Positions 28,111 to 36,714 of a DNA stretch of 64,000 nucleotides are shown one piece after another. The notes beneath the pieces were generated by a model, which ran no database searches, was not told the DNA's origin, and saw only the letters and a list, made by a program, of their open reading frames with translations. The stretch covers positions 60,392 to 124,391 of the forward strand of contig JACQXM010000018.1 of assembly GCA_016208685.1 (NCBI GenBank), in the 5' to 3' direction. The translations under genes and the position numbers were made by a program. Each line of letters begins with the position of its first letter. The stretch's first letter is position 1. The stretch is from Planctomycetota bacterium. Its GTDB lineage: Bacteria > Planctomycetota > Phycisphaerae > UBA1845.

Positions 28111-28976
28111 TTGCGGGCTGTGACCTTCGATGGACGATTGACCTACTCGGCGGGCCACCCGGACCCCCGCCCGGAGCCCGGCGAGTGCCTCGTCCGCGTC
28201 CACCTCGCCGGAATCTGCGGTACCGACCTGCAAATCACCCGGGGCTACATGGGCTTTCGCGGCATCGTGGGCCACGAGTTCGTCGGGACCGTGTCCGCCG
28301 GGTCCCTCGCCTGGCGCGGCAAGCGGGTAGTCGGCGAAATCAACTGCGTTTGCGGCGCGTGCGACCTGTGCCTGGGCGGGCTTTCGAACCACTGCCGCAA
28401 GCGCACCGTGGTGGGCAGGCGGTGTTCGTCGAACCCCTGGCCGCCGCCTTTCAGGTAATCGCACAGTGCCCGGTCGAAAGACATACACGTGTCACGGTTC
28501 TGGGGTCCGGGCGACTGGGGATTCTGGTGGCCCAGGTTCTGGCGAGCGCCGGCTGCAAGCTCAGCGTCGTGGGACGCAATCGCGAGAAACTGCAATGCTG
28601 CGAAAAGCGGGGCATCCAGACGGTGGCGCTCGAGGAACTGGTGCCGCGGCAGGATCGTGACGTGGTGGTCGAATGCACAGGGACACCGGAGGGCCTCAAG
28701 CTGGCGCTGGAGATCGTCCGCCCGCGGGGAACCGTCGTGCTCAAGAGCACGCATGCCCACGCCGTCCCGATAGACCTGGCTCCCGCCGTGGTTCACGAGG
28801 TGCGGATCGTCGGTAGTCGCTGCGGCCCCTTTCCCGAAGCCATTAATGCCCTCGCCCGCAGCGCCGTGGACGTCCGGCCGCTGATCACGCACGTCTACCC
28901 CATCGAGCAGGCGCTCGATGCCTTCGCCGCGGCACAGTCGCAGGCATCGCTGAAGATTCTGGTGAGGATGGGGTAA
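28111..28976 (+). pseudogene. Zinc-dependent medium-chain alcohol dehydrogenase, disrupted by an internal deletion/frameshift
   Basis: Two frames together cover one MDR-family dehydrogenase. Frame one (28111-28458, TTG start with GGGGAG 8 nt upstream) has the catalytic zinc residues in GICGTDLQI and GIVGHEFVGTV and the structural zinc motif CVCGACDLCLGGLSNHC, then reads out to a stop. Frame two resumes at about 28422 with QAVFVEPLAAAF and carries the Rossmann fold (VTVLGSGRLGILVAQ) to a stop at 28976. Where the halves meet (RTVVG to QAVFVEP), roughly 30 residues that homologs have between these motifs are missing, so about 100 bp appear deleted with loss of frame. An assembly error is possible. 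It was probably a sugar- or polyol-type dehydrogenase. Confidence 0.75.
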
Positions 28977-29073
28977 CAGCCCGTGGCGAAACGCAGCCTA
29001 CGCGATGTAGCACGGGCATCCTGCCCGTGAAACCATGGGCTGGAAGCCCAAGCCACGAGTTTTGCCACAGGCC
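28977..29073 (+). repeat. Palindromic interspersed element, copy 2 of 4
   Basis: Begins CAGCCCGTGGCGAAA directly after the dehydrogenase TAA stop and ends TTTTGCCACAGGCC at the HAD-gene stop. It contains CACGGGCA-TCC-TGCCCGTG and CATGGGCT-GGA-AGCCCAAG. It fills the whole gap between the two genes. Confidence 0.85.
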
Positions 29074-29774
29074 TAGGGCGCCGGGCGCTCCCGCGCCGCC
29101 GCCAGGAGGGCCGGAAGCAACGTCAGGTCCTCCAGAACCGACTGCGGGACGCCGCCTGCGGCGGCGGGGTGGTCGCGATAGACGCCGTCGGCCCGGCGCA
29201 CCTTCACGCTCAGCCACCCCAGCGCGTTCGGGGCCACGAAGTCCTTAGCAGCGTTGTCGGCCACGTACGCACACGCCCGCGGCGCAATTCTCAGTTGATC
29301 GCCGATGTGCTCGAACGCCCGCGGATGCGGCTTCGACATTCCCGGGCCCAGCTCGTCGGTCAGAATGATGGCGTCCATGCGCGTGCGCAGCTCCAGGGCA
29401 TCGACCTTCGCCGATTGCATTGCCGCCGGTCCGTCGGTGATGATCCCCAACCGATAGCGCCCCGCCAGTTGCCGCAGGACGGAGTCGGCGTCCGCATGCA
29501 GGTAGATGTTCGGGCGGTGACGGCGATAGGCGTCGATCATCGCGTCACGAAGCCGGCGGTCATCGGCCCGCCCCGCCTCGGCGAGGATGGCGTCGAAGAT
29601 GCGTCCGCGTTGGGTGGTTTCGAAGAGCGCCCGCATCCTCGCCGCCGACGTCCGGGCATCACCCAACACCGTGGCAAACGCCTCCGCAACCGCATGAAAG
29701 CCGCTGAACGCAAACTGCCGCTCCGGGTACAAAGTGTCGTCGAGGTCGAACACTACGGCGCGAATGGTCGGCAC
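29073..29774 (-). CDS. HAD-superfamily hydrolase
   Basis: A 233-residue haloacid-dehalogenase-like phosphatase. Motif I is AVVFDLDDTLYPE (nucleophile and acid/base Asp), motif II is LGIITDGP (Thr), motif III is around GPGMSKPHPRAF (Lys), and motif IV is YVADNAAKDF, where the usual acidic pair is reduced to one Asp. The alpha-helical cap lies between motifs I and II. It belongs to the class that includes pyrimidine nucleotidases and phosphoglycolate-like phosphatases; the substrate cannot be predicted. The GTG at 29774 is preferred (GGGAG 7 nt upstream); another in-frame GTG lies at 29792. The gene ends against repeat copy 2. Confidence 0.88.
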   Translation of the reverse strand: MPTIRAVVFDLDDTLYPERQFAFSGFHAVAEAFATVLGDARTSAARMRALFETTQRGRIFDAILAEAGRADDRRLRDAMIDAYRRHRPNIYLHADADSVLRQLAGRYRLGIITDGPAAMQSAKVDALELRTRMDAIILTDELGPGMSKPHPRAFEHIGDQLRIAPRACAYVADNAAKDFVAPNALGWLSVKVRRADGVYRDHPAAAGGVPQSVLEDLTLLPALLAAARERPAP

Positions 29775-29897
29775 GCTTGCAGCTCCCGTCACGGACCCAG
29801 GCGCTCTTTAGGGGACGGTGCTTTCGCGGTCAAGGAAGCGCGTACGTGCGGAGTCGGGCACGGGACACTCCGGGCCCTGCGGCCGGACACGCGACGC

Positions 29898-29926
29898 GAC
29901 ACTCCGGACCGCCGGCTCTATAATGC
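29898..29926 (+). promoter_or_regulatory. rarA promoter
   Basis: GCGACA (29898-29903), a 17-bp spacer and a perfect TATAAT (29921-29926). A start near 29933 leaves a ~20-nt leader with a GGGGA ribosome site before the TTG codon of rarA. Confidence 0.6.
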
Positions 29927-29953
29927 CCGCGTGATCGGCAGGGGATAGCGCCC

Positions 29954-31300
29954 TTGGATTTGTTCGCGGAGCAGCGAAACCAGAACCGTGCACGGGTGGA
30001 ACCGCTGGCGGTGCGCATGCGCCCGCGAACGCTGGATGAATTCGTCGGGCAAGAGTCGTTCCTCGGCGAGGGCAAGCTCCTGCGGCGAATGCTGGAAGCC
30101 GACCGCATCACCAGCGCCCTGTTCTACGGGCCGCCGGGAACCGGAAAGACCACGCTCGCCACCATCATCGCCGCCGCCACCCGTTCCCATTTCGCGCACG
30201 TCAACGCCGCCTCGGTGGGGGTCAAGGAGATCCGTGACATCCTTGCCGCCGCACGCGAGCGCCTGGAAACTGTCGGCCAACGGACGATCCTGTTCGTGGA
30301 CGAGCTCCACCGCTTCAACCGCGCGCAGCAGGACGTGCTTCTTGGCGACGTGGAGGACGGAATCATCATCCTCATCGGAGCCACCACGGAGAACCCCTTC
30401 TTCGCGGTCAACACGCCGCTGATCTCCCGCAGCCAGATCTTCCAGTTTGAACCGCTGTCCAACCAGGACATCCGTACGCTGCTGACGCGTGCCGCGACGG
30501 ACCGGGAGCGCGGGCTGGGCGCGTATCCGTTCACGCTGGCCGCCGATGCCGCGGAGCACCTGGCGACCATGTCCGATGGCGACGCGCGCCGAGCCCTCAC
30601 GGCGTTGGAGGTGGCCGTACTCTCGCGGGGCGTGGGGCCGGGGGGGCAGCCGTTCACGGTGGACCTGGCGACGGCCGCGGATTCCATCCAGCGCAAGGCA
30701 CTCCAATATGACCCTACCGGCGACGCGCACTACGACGCCATCAGCGCCATGATTAAGTCCATCCGCGGAAGTGATCCCGATGCCGCGGTTTACTGGCTGG
30801 CGCGCATGCTCGAAGCGGGGGAGGACCCACGGTACATTGCACGGCGGATCGTCATCGCCGCGGCGGAAGACATCGGCAACGCCGATCCGCGGGGACTGGT
30901 GCTCGCTCAGGCGGCCGCCGAGGCCACGCAGATGATCGGACTGCCGGAGTGCCAGCTCCCCCTGGCGCAGGCGGCGATCTACCTGGCGTGCGCCCCGAAG
31001 TCCAACGCCTCGGCGATGGCCATCTGGAGCGCCTGTGAGGACGTTCGCGGCGGCCGGACGCTGCCCGTGCCGCGTCATCTGCGGGCTACCGGTTACTCCG
31101 GGGCCAAGCGCCTGGGCGCCGGCGAGGGCTACCAGTACCCGCACCAGTCCCAGGATGGGTTCGTGGTTCAGGACTATCTCGGCGTGGACAAAGTGTATTA
31201 TTCCCCCACCGACCGCGGTGCGGAGGCGGCGCTGGGCCGGTACCTCGCGGAGGTGCGGCGACGACGGGATAATGCGCGGTCGCATAGCCCGGAGGCCTGA
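29954..31300 (+). CDS. rarA: Replication-associated recombination protein A (RarA/MgsA), AAA+ ATPase
   Basis: A 448-residue clamp-loader-like ATPase acting at stalled replication forks. The N-terminus MDLFAEQ and PLAVRMRPRTLDEFVGQ are typical, then Walker A YGPPGTGKTT (residues 58-67), Walker B ILFVDELHRFNRAQQD, and sensor 1 IGATTENPFF. The C-terminal tetramerisation domain has DAHYDAISAMIKSIRGSDPD, RIVIAAAEDIGNADPR and YQYPHQSQDGFV. The start is TTG at 29954 with GGGGA 9 nt upstream and a perfect -10 box further up. A candidate 6S RNA and the cyclo-ligase gene follow, a neighbourhood known for 6S RNA genes. Confidence 0.95.
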   Translation: MDLFAEQRNQNRARVEPLAVRMRPRTLDEFVGQESFLGEGKLLRRMLEADRITSALFYGPPGTGKTTLATIIAAATRSHFAHVNAASVGVKEIRDILAAARERLETVGQRTILFVDELHRFNRAQQDVLLGDVEDGIIILIGATTENPFFAVNTPLISRSQIFQFEPLSNQDIRTLLTRAATDRERGLGAYPFTLAADAAEHLATMSDGDARRALTALEVAVLSRGVGPGGQPFTVDLATAADSIQRKALQYDPTGDAHYDAISAMIKSIRGSDPDAAVYWLARMLEAGEDPRYIARRIVIAAAEDIGNADPRGLVLAQAAAEATQMIGLPECQLPLAQAAIYLACAPKSNASAMAIWSACEDVRGGRTLPVPRHLRATGYSGAKRLGAGEGYQYPHQSQDGFVVQDYLGVDKVYYSPTDRGAEAALGRYLAEVRRRRDNARSHSPEA

Positions 31301-31384
31301 CCTTGACCCGCGCCGCGAACCCGGGAGCCCGGGTCCGAGATGGGGCCGCGAAGGCACCAGCCTACGAGGCCATGAGTTCGGGCG

Positions 31385-31561
31385 GCTGCCCGCGGCAACA
31401 ATGGAAGAAACAGACAGGCACGGGATGCCGCATGACGAGTCACCTGATCCCTTGTGTGAGCGAACGAGATCGAGCCACGCGCCGCACGGCGGGCGGGTGT
31501 GGCCCGAGGATTCGCTCACAGGTTCTTTGCCGGCCTCCAACCGGCACGTTCCGCGGGACGC
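31385..31561 (+). ncRNA. Candidate 6S RNA (SsrS-like)
   Basis: A ~177-nt rod-like fold fills the gap between rarA and the 5-formyltetrahydrofolate cyclo-ligase gene. Closing stem: CCCGCGG(c)AAC at 31389-31399 with GTTCCGCGGG at 31548-31557. Open centre with one small hairpin per side: GGCA-CGGGA-TGCC near 31416 and TGCCGG-CCTCCAA-CCGGCA near 31529-31547. Distal arm: TGTGAGCGAA (31455-31464) pairs perfectly with TTCGCTCACA (31511-31520), and continues inward with CCAC/GTGG pairs. Length, closing stem, central bubble and long distal arm match 6S RNA, which mimics an open promoter and binds sigma-70 RNA polymerase. 6S genes are known upstream of the cyclo-ligase gene in gamma-proteobacteria and beside rarA in Bacillus. 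Folding was by eye; ends are approximate. Confidence 0.5.
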
Positions 31562-31573
31562 ATTGACCCAACC

Positions 31574-32137
31574 GTGAAGACCGAACTACGACAGCGGTTG
31601 CGGAAAGTCCTGGGGGACATCCCTCCCGGCGAGCTGGCAGGCCGTTCACAGGCCGCCTGTCATCGCCTGGTAGAACAGCCCGAATACCTGAAGGCGGAAG
31701 TCGTCATGGTGTTCCTCTCCCTGCCCCATGAGGTCGATACCACGCCGGTGGTGCTCCATTGCTGGCAACATCGCAAACGTGTGCTGGCGCCCAAGGTGAG
31801 TTGGAGCCAGCGGCGCATGCTGCCCGTGGAGATCCGCTCCATGACCGACGACCTGACGGTTTCCTCCATGGGCATCCGCGAACCGGTAACCGGCATCCCC
31901 TTTCCCATTCCGCTCATCGACATGGTGATCGTGCCCGGGCTGGCATTCGACGAATATGGCAACCGACTGGGTCGCGGCCGGGGGTTTTACGACCGCTTCC
32001 TGGCGCATCCGGAATGCCGCGGCGTCACCTGCGGGCTGGCGCTGGAGAAACAGATGCTCCCCGCCCTGCCCGTCGGTCCGCTCGACCGACATGTGTCCAT
32101 GATCGTCACCGACGAACAGACCCGCAGGTTCAAATGA
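31574..32137 (+). CDS. 5-formyltetrahydrofolate cyclo-ligase
   Basis: A 187-residue enzyme that converts 5-formyl-THF to 5,10-methenyl-THF using ATP, in cytosolic one-carbon metabolism. The ligand motif is VPGLAFDEYGNRLGRGRGFYDRFL, split here as VPGLAFDEYGNRLGRG and RGFYDRF; the N-terminus KTELRQRLRKVLGDIP and the ending DRHVSMIVTDEQ also fit. GTG 31574 is chosen because the family N-terminus begins there; the frame extends to 31499 through the candidate 6S RNA, without homology. Its stop overlaps the following ATG (ATGA at 32134). Family homologs are called ygfA or fau in other bacteria. Confidence 0.93.
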   Translation: MKTELRQRLRKVLGDIPPGELAGRSQAACHRLVEQPEYLKAEVVMVFLSLPHEVDTTPVVLHCWQHRKRVLAPKVSWSQRRMLPVEIRSMTDDLTVSSMGIREPVTGIPFPIPLIDMVIVPGLAFDEYGNRLGRGRGFYDRFLAHPECRGVTCGLALEKQMLPALPVGPLDRHVSMIVTDEQTRRFK

Positions 32138-33417
32138 CACCGGAATCGCCGAACGCCGCCCGAGCCCCGGGCGCGTACCTCGCGGTCCGTCGGCTCGATT
32201 CGCGGCCGGTCGCCCGGAGTCGTTCGGCGCCGAGGTTCGGGGCGGTTCCCCGAGTTCGGTTCGCATGCACCCGAAACGCGCGTCCCAGGGTCGCCGTAAT
32301 CGCGGCCTGGGGGGTTCTCTGTTGCCTGGTCGTGGCGCCGGCCCGGGCATCAGACCCCCCGGAAGCGCTACCCCCGTACGAGGTCCCTATTACGCCCCGA
32401 GTCGACCCTCGGGAGACGCCGCATTTCCTCGTGTTCGCTGACGCTCCGGACGCCGAGCGGACCCTGCTGGTTAGTGAACTGGAACGCACGTTCGCCGCCG
32501 TGACGGCGTTCTGCGAACGGCTTGACCTCGCGGTCGATCCGCCACGCGAACGCATGCCCGTCATACTGTTCAGCCGCGCGAGCGATATGGCCGCCTTCCG
32601 TGAGCGCTTCGGACTGGGTGACGACGGCGCGGCCGGGCTCTACCTGCCGCATCGCAATCTCTCCGTGTTCCTCAGCAGCCTGGCCCGGCCGGAGCTGCGC
32701 GTCCTCGCGGACGAAGTGGCGAAGTGGCAAACGCGATCCCAGCCCGTGCGTTATCTGGGGCCACTGGCCCGCCGCGTTGCGCCGCAACTGGACGCCCTCT
32801 GCCGCCGGGCGGAAGCGGCTCAGCGCCGACTCGACGCGCTGAACGAGGCATTCACCGCCCTGGTGGTTCGCCATGAGACCGCCCACCAGGTCTTCTACAA
32901 CCTGGGGGTACTCCGACGTGACGTCGACGAACCTGCATGGTTGACCGAAGGGCTGGCATGCCTCTTCGAAACCGCCGGCGCGTCTGCGGACCCGGCGACG
33001 ACTCCGAATCCGTATCGCGTTGCGGACCTGCGTGCGGCGCTGGCGCTTGGTGACGCCGACCGCGAAGTCACCCTGGCCGCGCTACAGGCGGCGATCGACG
33101 CGGGTCGGCTCGTCTCCCTGCCCACGTTGATCGCCGATCCCGCGGCGCTGGCGGCGTCGAATCCCAACGCCCCGTACCGCTTCGCGCAGTCGTGGGGCCT
33201 CCTGCACTACCTGCTGACCGCGCGCCGCCCGGCGCTTTCCGAGTACCTCGCACGGCCCCCTACGCGCGATCGCGGGCTTGGCGGCAACCCACAAGCGGAA
33301 TTGGCGGGGTTCGAGGCGGTGTTCGGTCCATTGGATGCGGATCTCGCGTTGGCGTGGGCGAACCACGTCGCGGCGTTGCCCCACGCTGCGGGCGGCACTG
33401 CGCCGTCCTCGCGGTAG
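32134..33417 (+). CDS. DUF1570-like exported protein with HETAHQ metallopeptidase motif
   Basis: A 427-residue protein. After an unusual ~50-residue basic N-terminal extension comes a signal-like helix (VAVIAAWGVLCCLVVAPARA), so the real start could be later, though no other start with a ribosome site is evident. The domain then reads THFLVF-like ETPHFLVFADAP, PVILFSRASDMAAF, and the zinc-peptidase motif VVRHETAHQVFYNLG with EPAWLTEGLACLFE about 30 residues further (the second Glu-bearing helix). This layout is that of the DUF1570/gluzincin-type proteins common in planctomycetes. It is coupled to the cyclo-ligase by ATGA. A peptidase role is likely but unproven. Confidence 0.8.
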   Translation: MTPESPNAARAPGAYLAVRRLDSRPVARSRSAPRFGAVPRVRFACTRNARPRVAVIAAWGVLCCLVVAPARASDPPEALPPYEVPITPRVDPRETPHFLVFADAPDAERTLLVSELERTFAAVTAFCERLDLAVDPPRERMPVILFSRASDMAAFRERFGLGDDGAAGLYLPHRNLSVFLSSLARPELRVLADEVAKWQTRSQPVRYLGPLARRVAPQLDALCRRAEAAQRRLDALNEAFTALVVRHETAHQVFYNLGVLRRDVDEPAWLTEGLACLFETAGASADPATTPNPYRVADLRAALALGDADREVTLAALQAAIDAGRLVSLPTLIADPAALAASNPNAPYRFAQSWGLLHYLLTARRPALSEYLARPPTRDRGLGGNPQAELAGFEAVFGPLDADLALAWANHVAALPHAAGGTAPSSR

Positions 33418-33470
33418 GCGGCGATTCGAAGGGAAGCATCCCCGCGGCCGGGCTTGCTCCCGCCGCCTAC
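33414..33470. terminator. Inverted repeat enclosing both stop codons of convergent genes
   Basis: GTAGGCGGCG (33414-33423) pairs over 10 bp with CGCCGCCTAC (33461-33470), and GGGAAGC/GCTTGCTCC-type pairs continue inside. The arms contain the TAG stops of the DUF1570-like gene and of the M14 gene. A bidirectional terminator is likely, without a U-tract. Confidence 0.5.
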
Positions 33471-34165
33471 GGTAGGCCGGCCGCGTCCCCGTGCCGTCGC
33501 GTCACCCATTGCCCCGCGCAAAGAACCGCATCGAGGTTGTCGCGCACGCACCGACTCGTCGAGTGGTGCGAGGGCAGTTCGAGCGTCACCGTGGGAATCA
33601 GGTGCTCGCGCCCCGCCCAGGTTCCGAAGCTCCCCGGTGTGGGGTAGCCGATGGAACCACGAACCGGGTAGCCGTTGCGCCGCGCCATCGCCTGCGCCAA
33701 GGCTCGTGCCGGTCCGTCGAAGTTGTTGCAGAAGCGCCCAGCGCCGATGGAGTGGATAGTGACAATGGCGCCGGGGCGGAAGCGGCGCACCGCCGTCAGC
33801 ACGGCGCGGGTCTCCGGCTCGCTTGCCGGGACGCTGCCCCCGAACATTCGGCTGCGGGGCGACCCCGGGGCGAAGTCCTTCGTGGGGAAGTTGCGATTGA
33901 GGTCCACGCCCCGCGCGTTGCGTCGTTTACGACGCACGAGGCCGTCAGGGTTGACCAGGGGGATGACGACCCACCGTCCAGGCGCCGCCGCTTGCGAGGC
34001 TCCGCGCAAAAGTTCGACGAACCGCAGCGAAAGCCGCACGCTTTTGGGCTCGTCGCCGTGAAATCCGCCCAATACCAGGACGGTCTTCCGCGCGCTGTCA
34101 CCACGAACATAGGCGCAGATCGGCCGTTCCTCGACGGACCTACCGAGAACAAGCGTTCGAATCAT
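33467..34165 (-). CDS. M14-type zinc carboxypeptidase/amidase (MpaA-like)
   Basis: A 232-residue peptidase of the carboxypeptidase A/MpaA class. The first zinc site is LGGFHGDEP (His and Glu), the substrate Arg region is RGVDLNRNFPTKDF, the third zinc ligand is TIHSIG, and the catalytic Glu is in TVTLELPSH. Its small size and lack of a signal peptide match MpaA, which cleaves the gamma-D-Glu-diaminopimelate bond in recycled murein peptides in the cytosol. Peptidoglycan recycling is plausible because the dcw cluster with a DAP-type MurE is in this window. Substrate assignment is inference. Confidence 0.87.
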   Translation of the reverse strand: MIRTLVLGRSVEERPICAYVRGDSARKTVLVLGGFHGDEPKSVRLSLRFVELLRGASQAAAPGRWVVIPLVNPDGLVRRKRRNARGVDLNRNFPTKDFAPGSPRSRMFGGSVPASEPETRAVLTAVRRFRPGAIVTIHSIGAGRFCNNFDGPARALAQAMARRNGYPVRGSIGYPTPGSFGTWAGREHLIPTVTLELPSHHSTSRCVRDNLDAVLCAGQWVTRRHGDAAGLP

Positions 34166-34228
34166 GCGCGGCGATGGAGTACGGAGGCCGGCGCCGGCGA
34201 CGGGCCGCCGCCCGCGGGCCCGAAGCGG

Positions 34229-35353
34229 CTATACCGAAACCTTCTCTCCTCCGGCAAATCGCGTGCTGAAACGTGCCGTGCGCGCCGACGCCCGGCGCAC
34301 ACTGCGGGCCGGGGCGCTGCTGGGATGGGCTGCCTCGCTGGGAGAGTGGTAGAAGCTGCCCCAGCGACGGACCCGCTCGTGCCGCCGCCGAACCAGAGTG
34401 TCCAGCGGAACACGTTTCAGGTCGGTGAGTGAATCCAGGATGAAGCGCTCGAGGCTCCCGGCGGCGGTTTCCGGGTCGCGGTGGGCGCCGCCGAGTGGTT
34501 CGGCGATCACCTCGTCAATCACTTCCAGCCGGAGGAGCTCGGACGCCGTGAGCCTGAGTGCTTCTGCGGCGTGTTTGCGCTCCTCAGCGGTTTTCCAGAG
34601 AATGGCGGCACAGCCCTCGGGCGAGATGACGGAATAGAACGAGTGTTGAAACATGGACACGCGGTCGCCCACGCCGAGCCCCAACGCGCCGCCGCTGCCC
34701 CCCTCGCCGATCACGGCGCACACCACCGGGGTGTGCAATCGCGACATCTCCATCAGGTTGGTGGCGATGGCGTAGCCGATGCCGCGCTCCTCGGACCCGA
34801 TGCCGGGATAGGCCCCCTGCGTGTCGATCAGGCACACCACGGGAATCCGGTACTTCTCCGCCAGTTTCATCTTGTGAAGGGCCTTGCGGTAGCCCTCCGG
34901 GTGAGCGCACCCGAAGTTGCAGGCGACGCGTTCCTTGATGTCCTTGCCCTTGTTATGCCCGATAACCATGACGCGATGCGTACCGATGCGGGCGAATGCG
35001 GTGATGATCGCCCGGTCGTCGCCGAACAGCCGGTCGCCGTGGAGCTCGCAGACGTCGCGGAAAACCAGCCGCAGGTAATCAGTCGTCTGCGGGCGCTTGG
35101 GATGCCGCGCGACCAGCACCGTCTCCCAGGGCGTGAGGCTGGCATAGAGGCGTTTGAGCGTAGCGGTCAGCCGCGCTCGTTGCTGGCGAACCTCGGCGGA
35201 TAGATCACGACCCGTTTCCCGCTGCTCGCGTTCCATTTCCTCCACGTCATGCTGAATGCGCAGGAGAGGTTTCTCGAACTCCAGCAGCCCGCTCATTCCA
35301 AGCGGCGCAGGATCGTTCGCCTTGGTAGCCGGTCGTACGCTCATAGAGTCCAT
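34229..35353 (-). CDS. accA: Acetyl-CoA carboxylase carboxyltransferase subunit alpha
   Basis: A 374-residue AccA, which with AccD transfers carboxyl from carboxybiotin to acetyl-CoA, the first step of fatty-acid synthesis. Hallmarks are WETVLVARHPKRPQTTDYL, FRDVCELHGDRLFGDDRAI, NFGCAHPEGYRKALHKMKLAEK, cut here as two blocks, DTQGAYPGIGSEERG, and the oxyanion regions AVIGEGGSGGALGLGVGDRV and SVISPEGCAAILWK. The final ~45 residues (Ser/Arg/Ala rich) go beyond the usual AccA end. ATG 35353 has AGGAG upstream at a short spacing; ATG 35344 is an alternative. No accD, accB or accC gene is nearby. Confidence 0.95.
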   Translation of the reverse strand: MDSMSVRPATKANDPAPLGMSGLLEFEKPLLRIQHDVEEMEREQRETGRDLSAEVRQQRARLTATLKRLYASLTPWETVLVARHPKRPQTTDYLRLVFRDVCELHGDRLFGDDRAIITAFARIGTHRVMVIGHNKGKDIKERVACNFGCAHPEGYRKALHKMKLAEKYRIPVVCLIDTQGAYPGIGSEERGIGYAIATNLMEMSRLHTPVVCAVIGEGGSGGALGLGVGDRVSMFQHSFYSVISPEGCAAILWKTAEERKHAAEALRLTASELLRLEVIDEVIAEPLGGAHRDPETAAGSLERFILDSLTDLKRVPLDTLVRRRHERVRRWGSFYHSPSEAAHPSSAPARSVRRASARTARFSTRFAGGEKVSV

Positions 35354-35604
35354 TCACTCCTGGGTGGCCCGCATCCCAGCGGGGACTGCCCTACCCGCCG
35401 ACCGAGCGCAGGCGTCCAGATTTGCCGCCGCCCGCGTGCCCCACCGCGCCCTTTGGTGCCCAGCACGTTTGCGCTAGCATAACCCATAATCAATCGGAGG
35501 CAAGCAAAAAGCCAATCACGGCCAAGTACGCGCCTGCCAAAGGACCGATAACTTTAATACCCGTAAACTACCTAAACGTATGAGGTTACAGATCGGCCGT
35601 CGGG

Positions 35605-36714
35605 TTACTGCCGCTCCAGTCGATCCGTTGTTAAGGTCTCGATACGCTCCAAAAGACCGATAATCTCGGTCGCGACGGTTTCCGCCGTTGTCCCTCGGTG
35701 GGGGAGCCGACCCAGGAGGGCATCCAAGTCGCGAATGACAGCACGTTTCTCACGTGCCCGCGGGTCCGTTCCGTCGTCCACCCGAATGGTGGCTTGATCC
35801 AACGCCCGGCGCTTAGATGCACCGGCGACCGTCTGGTAGCGGTGTTCCAGCGCGACACAAAGCGCCCCGAGCGACACACCCTGACCGGGGTACACCCGTT
35901 CAACCCCGTCCGCGAGGGCTCGCAGACGCAGAACGGCCTGCCCAATCCACACAGCGGACGACTCATTCCCGCCGGCCGGGATCAAGCGCTCCGCTAGCCG
36001 CTCATACTCCTGACTCGCGTACATCGACGCGACCGATGCCTCCACCTCGCCTTCGGCCGACGAGGTAGACCCGTCGGCGTCTTCGCTGGAGCGTGCCGGC
36101 GTCGTTGCCAGGGAGGAACGTTCGGCGTGTCTTTCGGGGGCCAAAGTCAGCCGGAACTCGACCAACACGGCCGCGGGTGCCGCACCCTCCTCGGGCGGAA
36201 CATGAACTTCCGTAAGCGGACCGGCGGCTTGGAACCCTCGGGCGGCTGCGACGCGACGCAGCACTTCGTACACGCGCGGAATCGCGGCGGCGTGACGCGG
36301 GAGCCTTTGCGACACCGTCCACTCCCCGTCGCGCAGCACCTTCGTGTACGGCGGCGCCACCTCCACGTCCTGCACGGGAAAAAAGCCGACTTGCATGCGC
36401 AGCGATGAAGGCGCCGTCGCTGTCGGGTCATCCAGGTAACGAACAAAGAGCGCTCCGCCATCGCCCAGATGCTGCTGGTATTCGCGGACGTCCGCCAAGC
36501 GCGGCCCGGCGGACCAGTACGGCCCGGTGAGTTCGCGGTAGACCACGGCGGCCTGTTCCTGCCGCGCCACCACTGGGTCCTGCTCGACATCGGCCGACGC
36601 CGCGGATGGCACCGATTCGCTCGGTACCTGCGCTTGCGCGGCCCGCGCCGCCAACGCGAGCACGAAAGCCAACCCAAGGCCTGTAAGACGAGTCATCAAT
36701 ACGCACCTGACCAT
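35605..36714 (-). CDS. Exported protein with possible GyrI-like domain
   Basis: A 369-residue protein with a signal peptide (LTGLGLAFVLALAARAAQA). Residues about 100-195 contain VGFFPVQDVEVAPPYTKVL, RLPRHAAAIPRVYEVLRRVA and FQAAGPLTEVHVPPEEG, the strand-helix spacing of GyrI/SOUL-like small-molecule binding domains; this is a tentative reading. A Ser/Glu-rich linker (SSEDADGSTSSAEGEVEAS) separates it from a helical C-terminal part (about 230-369) rich in Arg and Leu. The alternative start MTRLTG lies at 36696. Neighbours give no functional clue. Function is unknown. Confidence 0.7.
   Translation of the reverse strand: MVRCVLMTRLTGLGLAFVLALAARAAQAQVPSESVPSAASADVEQDPVVARQEQAAVVYRELTGPYWSAGPRLADVREYQQHLGDGGALFVRYLDDPTATAPSSLRMQVGFFPVQDVEVAPPYTKVLRDGEWTVSQRLPRHAAAIPRVYEVLRRVAAARGFQAAGPLTEVHVPPEEGAAPAAVLVEFRLTLAPERHAERSSLATTPARSSEDADGSTSSAEGEVEASVASMYASQEYERLAERLIPAGGNESSAVWIGQAVLRLRALADGVERVYPGQGVSLGALCVALEHRYQTVAGASKRRALDQATIRVDDGTDPRAREKRAVIRDLDALLGRLPHRGTTAETVATEIIGLLERIETLTTDRLERQ

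Noticed and set aside
31303..31566. 87-residue frame between rarA and the cyclo-ligase gene
   Set aside because: No homology or ribosome site; it overlaps the structured region better explained as an RNA.
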